The position numbers and the translations under genes are program-made. Positions 44,434-56,400 of a stretch of DNA of 64,000 nt are shown here, one piece after another; within the stretch, counting starts at the first letter, position 1; every line of letters starts with the position of its first letter. The stretch lies in assembly GCF_016808095.1 (NCBI RefSeq), contig NC_068977.1, positions 2,409,675 to 2,473,674 on the forward strand, read 5' to 3'. The notes below the pieces were generated by a model. That model saw nothing but the letters and a program-made list of their open reading frames with translations. It ran no database searches and had not been told where the DNA came from. The stretch is from Vigna angularis. Lineage: Eukaryota > Streptophyta > Magnoliopsida > Fabales > Fabaceae.

Positions 44434-46094
44434 CTAAGGGATTCTAAAGAGGTGTATACGAACGGTAAAATATGCTATTACACATATACATACAACAGAC
44501 ATGACTTTATCAAGAATACTGGTTACAATAGTGCTTTGCCGAACACTCAAGCACAGCAATTTAGGACGAGGACGTTCGTCCTCGACCAGGATTCTACCCA
44601 GATGACAGAATCCCATTTCCATGATTTTTGCTAAGAAAACTGAACGGTCAGTGACCGTCTCAGTAACGAACGTATAATACCATGTAAATAAAAAGGGTAG
44701 ACATTTATCAGAGAACACTCAAATACAAACAGTGCTTGGCCGAACGCTCAAGCACAACATTTTTACACAAGGACGCTCGTCCTCAACCAAGGATTTATCC
44801 AAATGACATAATCAACATTTCAACCATATTACCAAGGAAAACCGAACGGTGAATAACCGTTCAGTACGAACGTACATGTTCATAAAAATTCTCTTACAAA
44901 TCATTTTTCATTTCCAGTTCATTTCTCATAGTTCCATTCGTTCACATCACACAAATCTCATATTTCATACGACTCATATCATGTAATTTCATATATTTCA
45001 TTTCATCAAATCAGCGAATGTTCATGCATCTAAATCACATCCAATTCATCATATATTATTCTCATGCAGTGAATAACGAACGTTCATATCATTCAATTTC
45101 ATCAATCATCATCCATCATACTCATACGAACGTTCACATACAGCATGCATCAACAACAATTATATTAAATAAGCTTCCCTTACCTGGAAAATGACCGAAC
45201 ATTCACAAACGCACACAAACGCTTCTCCACTCAAATTCCACTAGCCAACGCTCGTTAATCCACTGTACGAGCGAACCCCAAATACCAAAATCAGAACTAC
45301 TCTACTTTGAGAAAGATGACGAACGTATCACTCAGAATTGAGTTTGCATGCAAGGAAAACGAACGTCTAGAGAGAATGGAAAGACTTACTAGCTTAGTCT
45401 TCACGAACCGAACGTCTTCTCTAGAAGCCCTGGATGTCGTGCGTCCTTCCACAGTGCCGGAAATACAGATCGGAGGAGATTAAACGGGTGGTATCTTAGA
45501 GTGAGAAAGGGTGCAGAGGGTGTAGAGAGAAGGAGGAGAGAATTGGGGGTTTTCAGAAATGAAGCAAAGAGAGGGACGTGTAGAGTGAGTGGGGAATATG
45601 TTCAGAATTCCCACTTGCCGCCGAGCGCACGTCCACTCTGGCAGTTGTGCTGGCATCGCACTCCGCCGCTTCTCTGACAACCCATAACGGACGGTCGACC
45701 ACTCTACAGTTGCCACGCGTCTTCCACCATCGCCGATCGCACGTTCACACGCTGGCAACACGTTCTCCACTATGCCTCTGACTGCCATGCTGGACGAACG
45801 TCCACTCCCAGGCAGACACGTGTACTCCACTACGCCGAACGCACGTTCACTCTGACTGTAGATGTCGGACGTCCACTCCCAGGTGGACACGTGTATTCCA
45901 CTACCGCTGAACGCACGTTCGCACCATGCCAGTCAGCTTTCCACCAATGTTCCTGACTCACCTCCACGTGCGACACCTGACGTTTGTTGGTGGTGCGTCA
46001 GGCGCTGCTGTCGACCATGTGCGTCGCTGAGGTGGCTCATCCTCCTGCTGCCACGTGGACTCCATTGAGCGTATGCATTTTTTGAGGCCTGACA
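44434..46094 (-). mobile_element. Partial type D-like LTR, minus orientation
   Basis: The outer end is GGCCTGACA at 46094 (minus TGTCAGGCC). It contains AAGCTTCCCTTACCTGG, the complement of the GGTAAGGGAAGCTT box of type D LTRs, and many GAACGTTC / CGCACGTTC words. A ~210-bp segment (CCGAACACTCAAGCACA versus CCGAACGCTCAAGCACA) is duplicated at about 44530 and 44740. The inner half with GGGATGTTACA is missing. The long minus frame at 45480-45890 has no domain. Confidence 0.6.
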
Positions 46095-48482
46095 TAAGGG
46101 GAGCTAGATCTTTTGTTTGATTGCTGATATATACTGTGTTTGATGCAAATATGGGAAGAAGGGGATGAAAAATTTGGGGTTTCTGGAAAACCTGCGATTC
46201 TGCAGAATTCTGCAGAAACGCACGCTCATCCAAATGGCTCGACCAATTAGTGGTTGGCCAAAATATTGAACGTTCGTCCGCACAGTGCTCGACTAGTGGT
46301 CGGTTAGAATATCAAGAACGTTCGGTTTTGTGTTCGGAGAGCATTAGCGTTCGTCCTTCTTTCTTAGTATACCGTTCGGTTGAGACTTGTGCTCGGTTAA
46401 GTGTGGTTCGGTGAGGATGGTAGACGCTCGTCCTAATTTGGTAGTCTCAGCTGGTGAACCTGAGCGTTCGGTCTTAAATCTGATGTCCTTATGTTTAAAT
46501 ATTGAACGTTCGGTGTTGGTGAAATAGTGATCGTTGGCGTTCGCCTTCCAAATGGTATCCCCCAAAAGTGATATTTAGCGTTTGGTCCGGGTTCTGTATT
46601 AGAAATTATAAGCGTTCGATTTGATGAAGTATTCTCAGGTTCATATCGTGAGCGTTCGGTCTTAATTCGAATTCTAAGGCTTGAATCTTGAACGTCCGTT
46701 TTGGTGAATTAGTGAGTGTAGCGTTCAGACTTTATTTGATATTCTAAGTTTGACTCTTGAACGTTCGGTTTTGATGTATTAGAAAGTATAAACGTTCGTT
46801 CTTAACTTGGTATTCTCGGGTAGCAATCTTGAGCGTTCATTCTTAACTTGATAGTGTTAAGTGTGGATATTGAGCGTCCAATATTTTTATGTGATTAGTA
46901 AAATATAGCGTTCGACTTGGAACAGGTATTCCGAGGTTTAGACTCAAAGCGTTCGGTCTTCATAAGGGTTGATCTTTTAGCGCTCGTTCAAACAATGATG
47001 AATTCAATATCGTGTCCAATGGTTTCGCGTTCGGCCTAGGATCCGATAACGTCCGTTCTCATAGTATTCAGGAATTAGAGTTCGGCAGAGAGTGTTCGGC
47101 CTTAAACTTTGGGTCTCGAATGATCGGTTTTGGAGTATTCGTGAACGTTCTGTAGATCACATTCGCCAGATAGCGTGCGTCAGATAGTGTTCGTCCAAAT
47201 GGTGTTCGGCCTTGATATTAGAGCGCTCGGTCAAATAGTGTTTAATTCAATAGGGTATTCGATGGTTTAGCGTTCGGCCTAAGTGCTCGGTCATAGCGTT
47301 CGGCCCAATAGTGCTTAATTGAACATGGCGTTCGGTTTTAGCGTTCGGTCAAATTTTGTTAAATCTCTTAGCGTCCGTCCAATTGGCATAGTGGCGTTCG
47401 GCTTATAACGCTCGGTGGAATAGTGTTCGTCCATCCAATGGTCTGCAAATGGTAATGGGTTTTAAGTTCTCTTGAATTGAATTATGTGCAAAATGTTTGG
47501 AAAATATATACTGTGATGTGATTTATGATAATGTATGAGATATGTTGGATTTAATGTGATATTATGGGGGCATCTGGTTATTCATGACTTGGGATAAGGT
47601 TCAAAGTAACAGTATGATTCATGGACGTAATTCCATGATCCTCAAGGAGAGGATACATGGTGGTGTTTTGGGGTTGTATAGAATGATTACATGGTAGCTC
47701 AGTTTTGGGGGTCATCCTGAATCTCCAATGGTCTTTCTTCTCATGTAGAGAGGATTGAACATGTGGTGAGGAGTAGCAGGAGGTCCTAGTCTTGGATGCT
47801 TCCATATGATCCAAGGTGAGTGATAACGGATTAACCTCGTGATTGTGGCCGGGCAGGAGTGCCCAAAAGTTCCACCCGGCGGTAGTGCCCAAGTTTCACA
47901 AGGCGGTAGTGCCATGGCGGGAGTGCCCAAATTTCATAAAGCCACCATGAGTGCAAGACCCGCCATAGCTCGGTAATCATTCTAGTCCGGACGAGTCGGT
48001 CTATAAAGCAATAAGTCGGGGTTTTAAAGTAACAAGTCTTGTGATGTCAGTTTACTATGTTTGGATGACTTTTGCATATCATGTGAGATTATATAACATG
48101 TTTTTTTTATATCTAGCTCACCCTTGCATTGTTTGTGTTGTGTGCTGTTTGGGTATGTTTCTTTGGCGATGATCATCCACTTGGATGGGAGCAGATGACG
48201 GGGAGGATACTTTGGAGACAGCTCTTGATGGAGACGGCAGTGCTGCAGCTTAGATGTGCTAGCTTTTATTCCGAGGAACTCATATTATTTGGAAGAACTT
48301 TTGAGTGTTTAAATTTTTAATTGTCCCATAAATTCCAGGGAGAAATTCTAATACTCTAGTCGGAAATTTCGCACTATTCTAAGGATGACTGTAATCCTTG
48401 ATTAACTCTTGACTGCTTTCCTATATTATGCATGATGACGTCTTTATTATATATGCATGACGTATATAATTGGGATGTTACA
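46095..48482 (+). mobile_element. Type A LTR, 5' truncated
   Basis: It opens with the AAGGGGAGCTAGATCTTTTG segment also at 27283. A motif array (46265-47440; GAGCGTTCGGTCTTA units, about 45) is followed by the conserved tail: GTTATTCATGACTTGGG, CAAGGAGAGGATACATGGTG, CCGGACGAGTCGGTC, GATGATCATCCACTTGGATG, TAATTGGGATGTTACA. Small frames in the tail are not genes. Confidence 0.75.
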
Positions 48483-48739
48483 ACAGAAGTCAAAGCCGAG
48501 CCTTAGAGCGCTCGTTCATATTAGAAGTTTAGATGTTAGCTTTTATTTTGACGCTCGGTTAATTGTTTTTGTAAAACCGTTCGTCCCAAACTTCCAGTAT
48601 TTCTGCATTGCTGTATGGAATTATGTAATTGAAGCTTTTTGGCTTTTGAATCCTATCTTAGTGTAAAGACTACATTGTTTTACTGTTAAATGTAATTAAA
48701 TTCTGATTTATGGTAATTACTGTATTTTGGGATGTTACA
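48483..48739 (+). mobile_element. 3' end of a type D LTR next to gag
   Basis: It matches the complement of 53469-53720 and ends TTTTGGGATGTTACA at 48739, four bases before a primer site. The type A LTR ending at 48482 is inserted in, or recombined with, this LTR. Confidence 0.75.
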
Positions 48740-48743
48740 TTAG

Positions 48744-48755
48744 TGGTATCAAAGC
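48744..48755 (+). other. Primer binding site of the plus-strand Ty3 element
   Basis: TGGTATCAAAGC, one mismatch from the site at 7478-7489. Confidence 0.85.
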
Positions 48756-48894
48756 AGTTTTGTTCTTTTAAGGACACTATAGGTTATGAGTACACTGTGT
48801 TTTTGCTGTGTGCTTATTGTATGTTTAATGAGTTATTTTTTTTAACTCCTTGAACATGACTAACGTTCGTTTTTCTCTGTGTCTTAGAGAACAA

Positions 48895-49632
48895 ATGGCA
48901 CCTAGACTCCCTCCCCCACCTCAGCCCAATGAATCTGAGGCGCCCAACAACACTAGGTTGTTGGAGACAGTTATTGAGAGGCTATAACACCAGAACACCA
49001 CACTAATGGAGCAGAATGCAGTTGCCCTACAGAGTTTGGAGGCCGCACGCGCCAACTCTGAAGCCACTCAAAGGCAGTTAATGGAAATCATTGCTGCTAC
49101 CAGAGGTACGCCTGGAGCTTCCTCTTCCAACGCTACTCACCAGACCGAGTGGAGCTTGGAGAGCTTCCTTCAACACCATCCGACCAAGTTCAGTGGGAAA
49201 TGCCTCCCTGATGAGGCAGATCAGTGGCTAAGGGACATGGAGAGGATTTTCAACGCCAAGAGATGCCCGGATGAGAACAGGTTGGCGTTTACAGAATATC
49301 TACTAACTGGAGAAGAAAGCCACTGGTGGGCGAGCATGAGAGCTATCCTGACGGACGCCCAAAATCCTATCACCTGGGAAGTATTCCAGAGCAAGTTTTA
49401 TGAAGAATACTTCCCTGACAGCGTCCGTTTTGCCAAGGAAGTGGAGTTTCTGCAGCTGGTTCAAGGTGGGATGTCCGTTTCTGAATACACCAACAAGTTC
49501 AAACACCTTGTCAGGTTCAATATGATGGCCACCAGTGAAGAGTGGCAGTGTAGGAAGATTGAGAACGAACTGAGAAGCGACCTGAAGGTTTTGATTTCCA
49601 GCTTATGTATACGGACGTTTCCTGCTATGCCT
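48895..49632 (+). pseudogene. Ty3 gag remnant
   Basis: The start MAPRLPPPPQPNESEAP matches the start of the gag at 7345. A TAA at 48985-48987 interrupts after 30 codons. Then the frame runs on through TEWSLESFLQHHPTKFSGK, LPDEADQWLRDMERIFNAKR, YLLTGEESHWWASM and SVRFAKEVEFLQLVQGG. It breaks at about 49632 after RTFPAM, where a type A LTR array begins. Zinc knuckles and everything downstream are absent. Confidence 0.9.
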
Positions 49633-51512
49633 TGGGGTGCGACCAAGACTGAAAACGTTCGTCCTAATGGTGTCCGGTTTAATAGTGTTTGATTTTGAGT
49701 GTTCGGTCTTGATATATTAGTGAGTATAAGCGTTCGTTCTTAATTTGGTATTCTTGGGTAGCAATCTTGAACGTTCGGTTTAAGTTGGTATTCTTAGGTT
49801 TGGATCTTGAGCGTTCGCCCTAGGTTTAATTGTGATTGTGAGCGTTCGGCCTTAAGTCAGTATTCTTAGGTTTAAATCTTGAGCGTTCGGCCTTGGTTTA
49901 ATTGTGATTGTGAGCGTTCGGCCTTAAGTTAGTATTCTTAGGTTTCAATCTTGAGCGTTCGGCCTTATTGTATTAGTGATTGTGAGCGTTCGGCCTTAAG
50001 TTGGTATTCTTAGGTTTCAATCTTAAGCGTTCGGTCTTGGTACATTAGTGATGGTTAGCGTTCGGTCTTGATGATGTTTATTCTCAGTTAGTGATCGTTC
50101 ATAGGGAACGTTCGTTCTCGATGATGTTTATCCTCACGAAGTACTCGTCAAAGGTAATGTTCGGACTTGATGAGGCTTGATCGTTGGGTGTTCGTCCAAA
50201 CAGTAGTCGATTCGTTATGATGTTCTGTTTTAGCGTTCGTCCTAATAGTGTTTAATCCAAGATGGTGTTCGGTTTTTTCGTTCGGCCTAATAGTGTTGAA
50301 GTCAATTTGGTGCTCGGTTTAGCGTTCGGCCTAATTGTGTTGAATCAAATATAGTGCTCGGTTTTAGTGTTCGGCCAAATAGTGTTCGGCCAAGTAGCGT
50401 TCGGCAAATAATGTCCGGCCAAATAGTAATCGTCCAAATAGCTTTCGGCAAATAGTTTTCGGTCAAATAGTGTTCGGCCAAATAGTGTTCGGCCAAATAG
50501 TGTTCGGCCAAATAGTGTTCGGCCAAATAGTGCTCGACCAAATAGTGTTCGGTTCTAAGTCCATTTGCTCTTGTTCTGGGTTGAATTGAGTGTGCACAAT
50601 GTTTGGAATATATATACTGTGATGTGATTTATGTGAAAAGTATGTGAATGCATGAGATATGTTGGATTTATCGCGATAATATGGTGGTATCTGGTTATTC
50701 ATGACTTGGGTTAAGTTTCAAAGTAACAGTATGATTCATGGACGTAATTTCATGATCCTCAAGGAGAGGATACATGGTGGTGATTTGGGGTGTATAGAAT
50801 GATTGCATGGTAGCTCAGTCTTGGGGGTTTTCCTGACACTCCAATGGTCTTTCATTCTCAAGTAGAGAGGATTGATCCATGTGGTGAGGAGTAGCTGGAG
50901 GTCCTAGTCTTGGAGGCTTCTAGTATGCTCCAGGGCGTGGAACGGACTAACCTCGTGAGGGTGGTAGGGTGGAACCCATTGGCAATGGCTTTGCAAAGTA
51001 GTAGAGGCCACCACGAGTGCATAACCCGCCATAGCTCGGTAATCATTCTGGTCCGGACGAGTCGGTCTATAAAGCAACAAGTCAAGGTATAAAGTAACAA
51101 GTCTTGTGATGTCAGTTTACCATGTTTGGATGACTTTTGCATGTCGTGTGAGATTATATAACATGCTTTTTATATCTAGCTCACCCTTGCTTGTTTGTAT
51201 TGCTTGTGTATGTTTCTTTGGCGATGATCATCCACTTGGATGGGAGCAGATGGCGGGGAGGATACTTTGGGAACAGCTCTTGATGGAGACGGCAGTGCTG
51301 CAGCTTAGATTTTCTAGTTTTATTCCATGAACTCATGTTATTTGGATGAACTTTTGAGTATTTAAAGTTTTAAATTCTCCGTATTTTCCAAGAAGAAATT
51401 CTAATACTCTAGTTGTCAATTTCGCACTATTCTAAGGATGACTGTAATCCTTAATTACTCTTGACTGCTTTCCTATATTATGCATGATGACGTATATAAT
51501 TGGGATGTCACA
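49633..51512 (+). mobile_element. Type A LTR, 5' truncated, with motif array
   Basis: The array 49655-50560 has about 40 units (GAGCGTTCGGCCTTA; near its end GTGTTCGGCCAAATA is repeated six times in 15-17 bp steps). The tail is collinear with 47500-48482 and ends GGGATGTCACA at 51512. A ~25-bp deletion lies near its 3' end compared with the other copy (one of two GACGT words lost). Confidence 0.8.
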
Positions 51513-51682
51513 GAGGCCATTATACACGATTGGTTGAAAATTTACTTATGTTTGTTCTCTTCATTTTTAGGGTGTTGGTTTGATTGGAATATATAGAATT
51601 TCATCATTGTGACCGTATTCTCAAATAAGAAGAGTTGAATTTAAAACTCTGTAGTTGGTCCTATGCATTGTTCATGCTTCAG

Positions 51683-52802
51683 GTCCAAAAAGCATTTTGC
51701 TTGAGGAATGTGTTAGGGATGATGCAAAATCATTTCGGTGCCTTGCCCAACAATTTGGATTTAAACTCTTAAGATGGTGCATACAGACGAAACAGAAGTT
51801 TATTCAATCAGAAAGGTAAGAGGGAGACATGAAAGAAAACTCATATAATGCGTTGAAAAAGACCTTCGTCTGAATGGTTGATTACTATTAGGTTTAATCC
51901 TTTTCGACATCCCTATTTATGTACGAATGTCTCAATTGGGTCCTCGTTTTTTAAAGTGTATCAAAATGGTCCTTAATTTTGAAAATTGATATCAATTGAG
52001 TCCTTTCTGTTAAGTTGGCTGGACGGCGTTAAAAAAATTGATGAGTGGATGCTGAGATGACGAACGAACGCTCGTCCACCAGCGAACGAACGCTCGTCCA
52101 CCAGAGAACGAACGCTCGTCGACCTCTTACTGCTGGACGACCGTTCGTTCCACACTGGACGACCGTTCGTTTGGTGGTCGACGAGCGTTCGTTCGCTGTT
52201 GGACAAGCGTTCGTTCGCTGGTGGACGAGCGTCCGTTCGTCATCTCAGCATCCACTCATCAATTTTTTTAACGTCGTCCACCCAACTTAACGGAAAGGAC
52301 TCAATTAATATCAATTTTCAAAATTAAGGACCATTTTGATACACTTTAAAAAAACGAGGACCCAATTGAGACATTCGTACATAAATAGGGATGTCGAAAA
52401 GGATTAAACCTTACTATTATTATCACTACTGTTACTATAATACTACTCCTACTACTATGCTACTACTCATGGTTATCAAACTCGTGAGTTAACACTTTCG
52501 GTGTAAACTCACTTTTTTTCCTGGGAAGTAAACTCTTACTTATTACAGTCGAGTCTAAAAATCGAGTTTTAAGAGCTCTCACGAGTTTGTTTACGTGAGT
52601 TTGACCGACCCCTAGAGTGCTGGTACTACTATACTACTCCTACTGGACCTAGTGCTAAGGATACTACTACATTTTTATTTAACAATAATGGCAAAAGTTC
52701 TAGATTTTGCTTTAAAGGAAGCTCTATTTCTATTTTCAACTATTTCTTTATTTTCGCAGGGATACTTCTCTGAGAGATGTAAGAGCAAGTTCTGGAATCT
52801 GA
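51683..52802 (+). pseudogene. Last two exons of an unidentified host gene
   Basis: An exon at 51683-51815 has a CAG acceptor and a GTAAG donor. It encodes PKSILLEECVRDDAKSFRCL then AQQFGFKLLRWCIQTKQKF. A second exon from 52760 (acceptor TTTTCGCAG) continues in frame as RDTSLRDVRASSGI and stops at 52800-52802. I do not recognise the family. The upstream part is absent or separated by the LTR ending at 51512; an earlier exon near 51570 (after TTTTTAG) is possible but runs into a stop. The intron holds a complete MITE. It may be the 3' end of a real gene whose 5' part lies beyond the nested elements, or a captured fragment. Confidence 0.5.
51891..52410. mobile_element. Mutator-type foldback MITE, second family
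   Basis: The ends are GGTTTAATCCTTTTCGACAT and complement, with a perfect 9-bp duplication TTACTATTA at 51882-51890 and 52411-52419. Arms of about 170-180 bp are near-perfect inverted repeats. The loop carries ACGAACGAACGCTCGTCCAC units on both sides, so it also folds. It differs in sequence from the 43835 MITE but carries the same motif type. It lies in an intron of the exon pair around it. Confidence 0.92.
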
Positions 52803-53463
52803 GAGGGTTGGGAACAGTAATAAAGTGTTAAGTTATGATTAATTGGCGTGAACCATCAGATTTGGCGCATAAAATGAATGTTTTGAAGCTAATAATTTTA
52901 TTAAATTAAAATTTTGTTTAACTTTTTCGCTAACACAATTTAATGTTGCATGAATAGTGCGATCAAAGTGAAAATATATAAAAAAAATTATCTCTCTTCA
53001 GTAAATAATGAATTAAAGAGAGGAAACTTGCAAGGCGTCTTGCTGCGCTCCATGGAGTCCTCGTCGTAGGTCATGGCGGAGTTGAGCGGTGCGGCGGTTG
53101 AGCGCTCAAACGCCATTGCTGCAATAGAATCACACGCTCAGAAGAAACGCGAATGAAATTGCGAAAAAAAAGACAAACTAGACTTGCAGCTGAAACGCCA
53201 TTGGTGAACGGTGCTCTCATTAGTGCATTACGAATTGGGAACTGAAGAGAGAGAAAGGAAGAAAAGAAAGAGGAAAAAGAGTTGTTGTGAGGTGGTGTGT
53301 GGGAGCTTTTTGGAGCGAAAGGGATTTAATGCATATCTGAAGGGTAAAAAAGGGAAGAGGAGATACAGAGAGCATTGTGGTGGAGAGTAACTCTCTAGAA
53401 AACGAATATATGAAATAAAAAGGTTATTTATTTGTCACTTTAATTTAGTGTTTTTGTTTGGCG
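52420..53463. other. Low-complexity and non-coding sequence
   Basis: 52420-52660 is rich in TACTAC/ACTCCT triplets. After the terminal exon (52802) the sequence is AT-rich. 53030-53330 has a purine-rich segment with GGAGTTGAGCGGTGCGGCGG. No further gene is supported. Confidence 0.4.
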
Positions 53464-53468
53464 GCTTA

Positions 53469-56400
53469 TGTAACATCCCAAAATACAGTAATCACTATAA
53501 ATTAGAATTAATTTACATTAATCAGTTAAACAAAGCAGTCTTACATTAAAATTGGGTTCAAAAAGCCGAACGGCTTAAAATACAGAAACCAAAATACAAA
53601 ACATCTGAGATAAGAAGAGTCAGGGACGAACGGTTTTACAAAACCAAATAACCGAACGTTCACTAATAAGACTAAACAATTCAAAACTAAACAAACGAGC
53701 GCACTAGGGCTCGGCCTTTACTTCCACATCTACGAGGCTCGCATCATCAAAATTTTCTTCTTCCAGCGCCTCTTCAAGTAGCTCACTTCCATCTGCTCCC
53801 ATCCACACGGATGATCATCGCGAAGACAAGACGGACGTACAAGAACGAGGGACAACACAAGGAAAAACGAAGGGTAAGCTTATGTAATTTAATTCATACA
53901 TTAACATAAAAATTCAACAATTCAAATATACCAGAAATTTCAACATGGATAATCATCCAAAAACTATTACTAGACGGACCGTCTGGACTGTATGAAACTG
54001 TGTAGCTACAGGCGTCCCTTGCACCCGGGTGATATAGTAACTGGAATAATCACATCTGCTGCCACCCGAGGTTAGCCCTATCCAAAGTACGCCTAAGGAC
54101 TCGGACCTCCTGCCGTTCCCACACATGACCTACCCTCCTCTAAGTGAGGATGAGTACTCACGGAACATCAGGATGGACAGCCAGCATTAGCATGCTGATA
54201 CGCGGGTCGCACCGCATACAAATTTGTTTGCATAAAAGAATGCAGTATAGACTAGGCAGTGACTCCTAGGTCGTCTCTCAAGGACCAAATTGTTGGTTCG
54301 GGTTTTAAGTCAATTACGAATTGGGGGAATTGCGATTGTTTTTGTGTTTTTATAAGCAGGAAAATTAAATGATGAAAGCCGTAAATTCACAAACAGTAAA
54401 AATAACACAATGAATAGTAAAAACGAAATTAAACAGTAAAAATCAACATTTGACAGTAAAACCAGAATGCACAATTCACCAAGATTTGAATTAAAATACA
54501 AAAACAATATACGCACAGAAAACATACAGTCATGAAAATTCAATTCTGCAGTGCAAATGCTTCCAAAAATTCTCTAATTACAGTGACATGTTTGCTTTGA
54601 TTTTATTAAAAAGAAAACTAAAAATGGACATTCATAACCGTGGCCTTCCAACATCATATCAACTTCATTTTGCAAAGAAATTATATGATAACACTCCCAC
54701 GTACTTCCCTTCCCTCATGAACACTTTTTTTTTATCTTTTTGAATTGAAAAGAAAAATAAGTATTCCAAATGCACACAATTCCAGTCACGGTATTCTTTC
54801 TTAAAACAAAATTTGAACAGCAAAATTAACACAAGAAAATGACCCACATAGACTAAATGCTAATAAAATTTTTAGAGAAAAGATGGTTGAATTTCTTACA
54901 ACAAAAAGACGGTTTTTTTTTTCACGTGACACACCTACTGTTTTCACAATTAATGGTCATCTAAGGAACAAGAAGAATTAAAAACATTGATGCAGGAAAT
55001 GATATGATTCAACCGAAACTTAACTTGTTACACAACCAAACATGTTCAATTTCTTCTCCTCTCACTAAATTTTAATCACCTTTTTATATGCTTCTTTTCA
55101 TTCTTAACAAAATCAAAATAAAACATTGAACAATACTTCATTCTATAACTTGGGCAGCCGTGAATATTCAAACATGAAACAATAAAAACATTGAACAAAG
55201 TACATCAAAGAAAACTAAATGAAGAAAGGAAACATACCTCTTAACAACCGTGAACTTTTGCAACACAAATAAAAGAAAGAAAGAAAACACTTCCAAAATA
55301 AAACTACAAAACTCTCAAATTACAATAACAACTTTCACAAACAGAATATATAACAGTAGATGAACAAAAACTTAAATGGAAAGGTGTACAAAACCAAATG
55401 AGAAGGCAAGAAGAACTTCAAGCAAGATCATCCTCCATTCCTTCCAACAGTGACGGTTTCTTTCCTCCAGCTCCAATGATCTCACGGCCTCCTTCCAAAC
55501 TAGGAACCTCTCGGCCTCCTTCCTCTCCAAACTCTCCTATCTGCCTCACGTCCAAAAACTCAGAACCATCTCTAGCTCACGGTTTTTTTTTTCTCCCTTC
55601 CAAAAACTCTTAACCGAATCTGTCCTCTGGTCAATAAAAACTCCGAACTGTGAAAAATTTATAATCCCTTTTTTTTGCAGCAGCTAGAAAATAAACGTGA
55701 GATGAAGATGTGTTGGTGGTCCCTTCTTTTTCATTATTGTTGTCTCCACTTCCAAAAGAGAAAGGAGATTCTTCCAAGTGTTGGCTGCCCTGGCCGTGTG
55801 CTCCTTCCAGCAAATTCTTCCAACTCTTCTTCAATCACAACAAAACAAGGAGTGCTCTCCACTATGATGTGCAGCCGTGGCATGTGCACTACACCAATTG
55901 AATACTCTAAATTTTCTTCCTTTCATTATGAACGTGCATACCTTCTCCTTGCTTCTTAATATTCAATTGAAAATCTTGCTCCCCACTTTCTTCATGTGTA
56001 AGTGTTAATGGTTGGATGAAAGAATGCAAGCCGTGGCATGACACTTGCTTCGTTCAAGCTTCCAGAAATAATTTGAAAACATTTGTGGATTACAATTCAG
56101 CACTCACCATATGCTTCCTCCTAGTGCGCATGCTGCACTCCTATTTTTTTATTCATCCATGCTGCACTCTTCTTCCATGCCGTGCTTCCTCTTCATCACA
56201 TGAAGCTCCTCCAATTTTTATTCAAATGCCACACTTCCTTTGTTTATTTTTCTTCCTCCAAAGTCACGGTTGGACTAGACACTCTTCCATATCAAATTTT
56301 TCTTGATCATGACCGTGTGCTCTTCTTCTTCTAATTAAAAAAATGCATTCCTCCCATTCATGTACAGCCATGTGTGTTGTGTAAGGCCGTGACACTTGGG

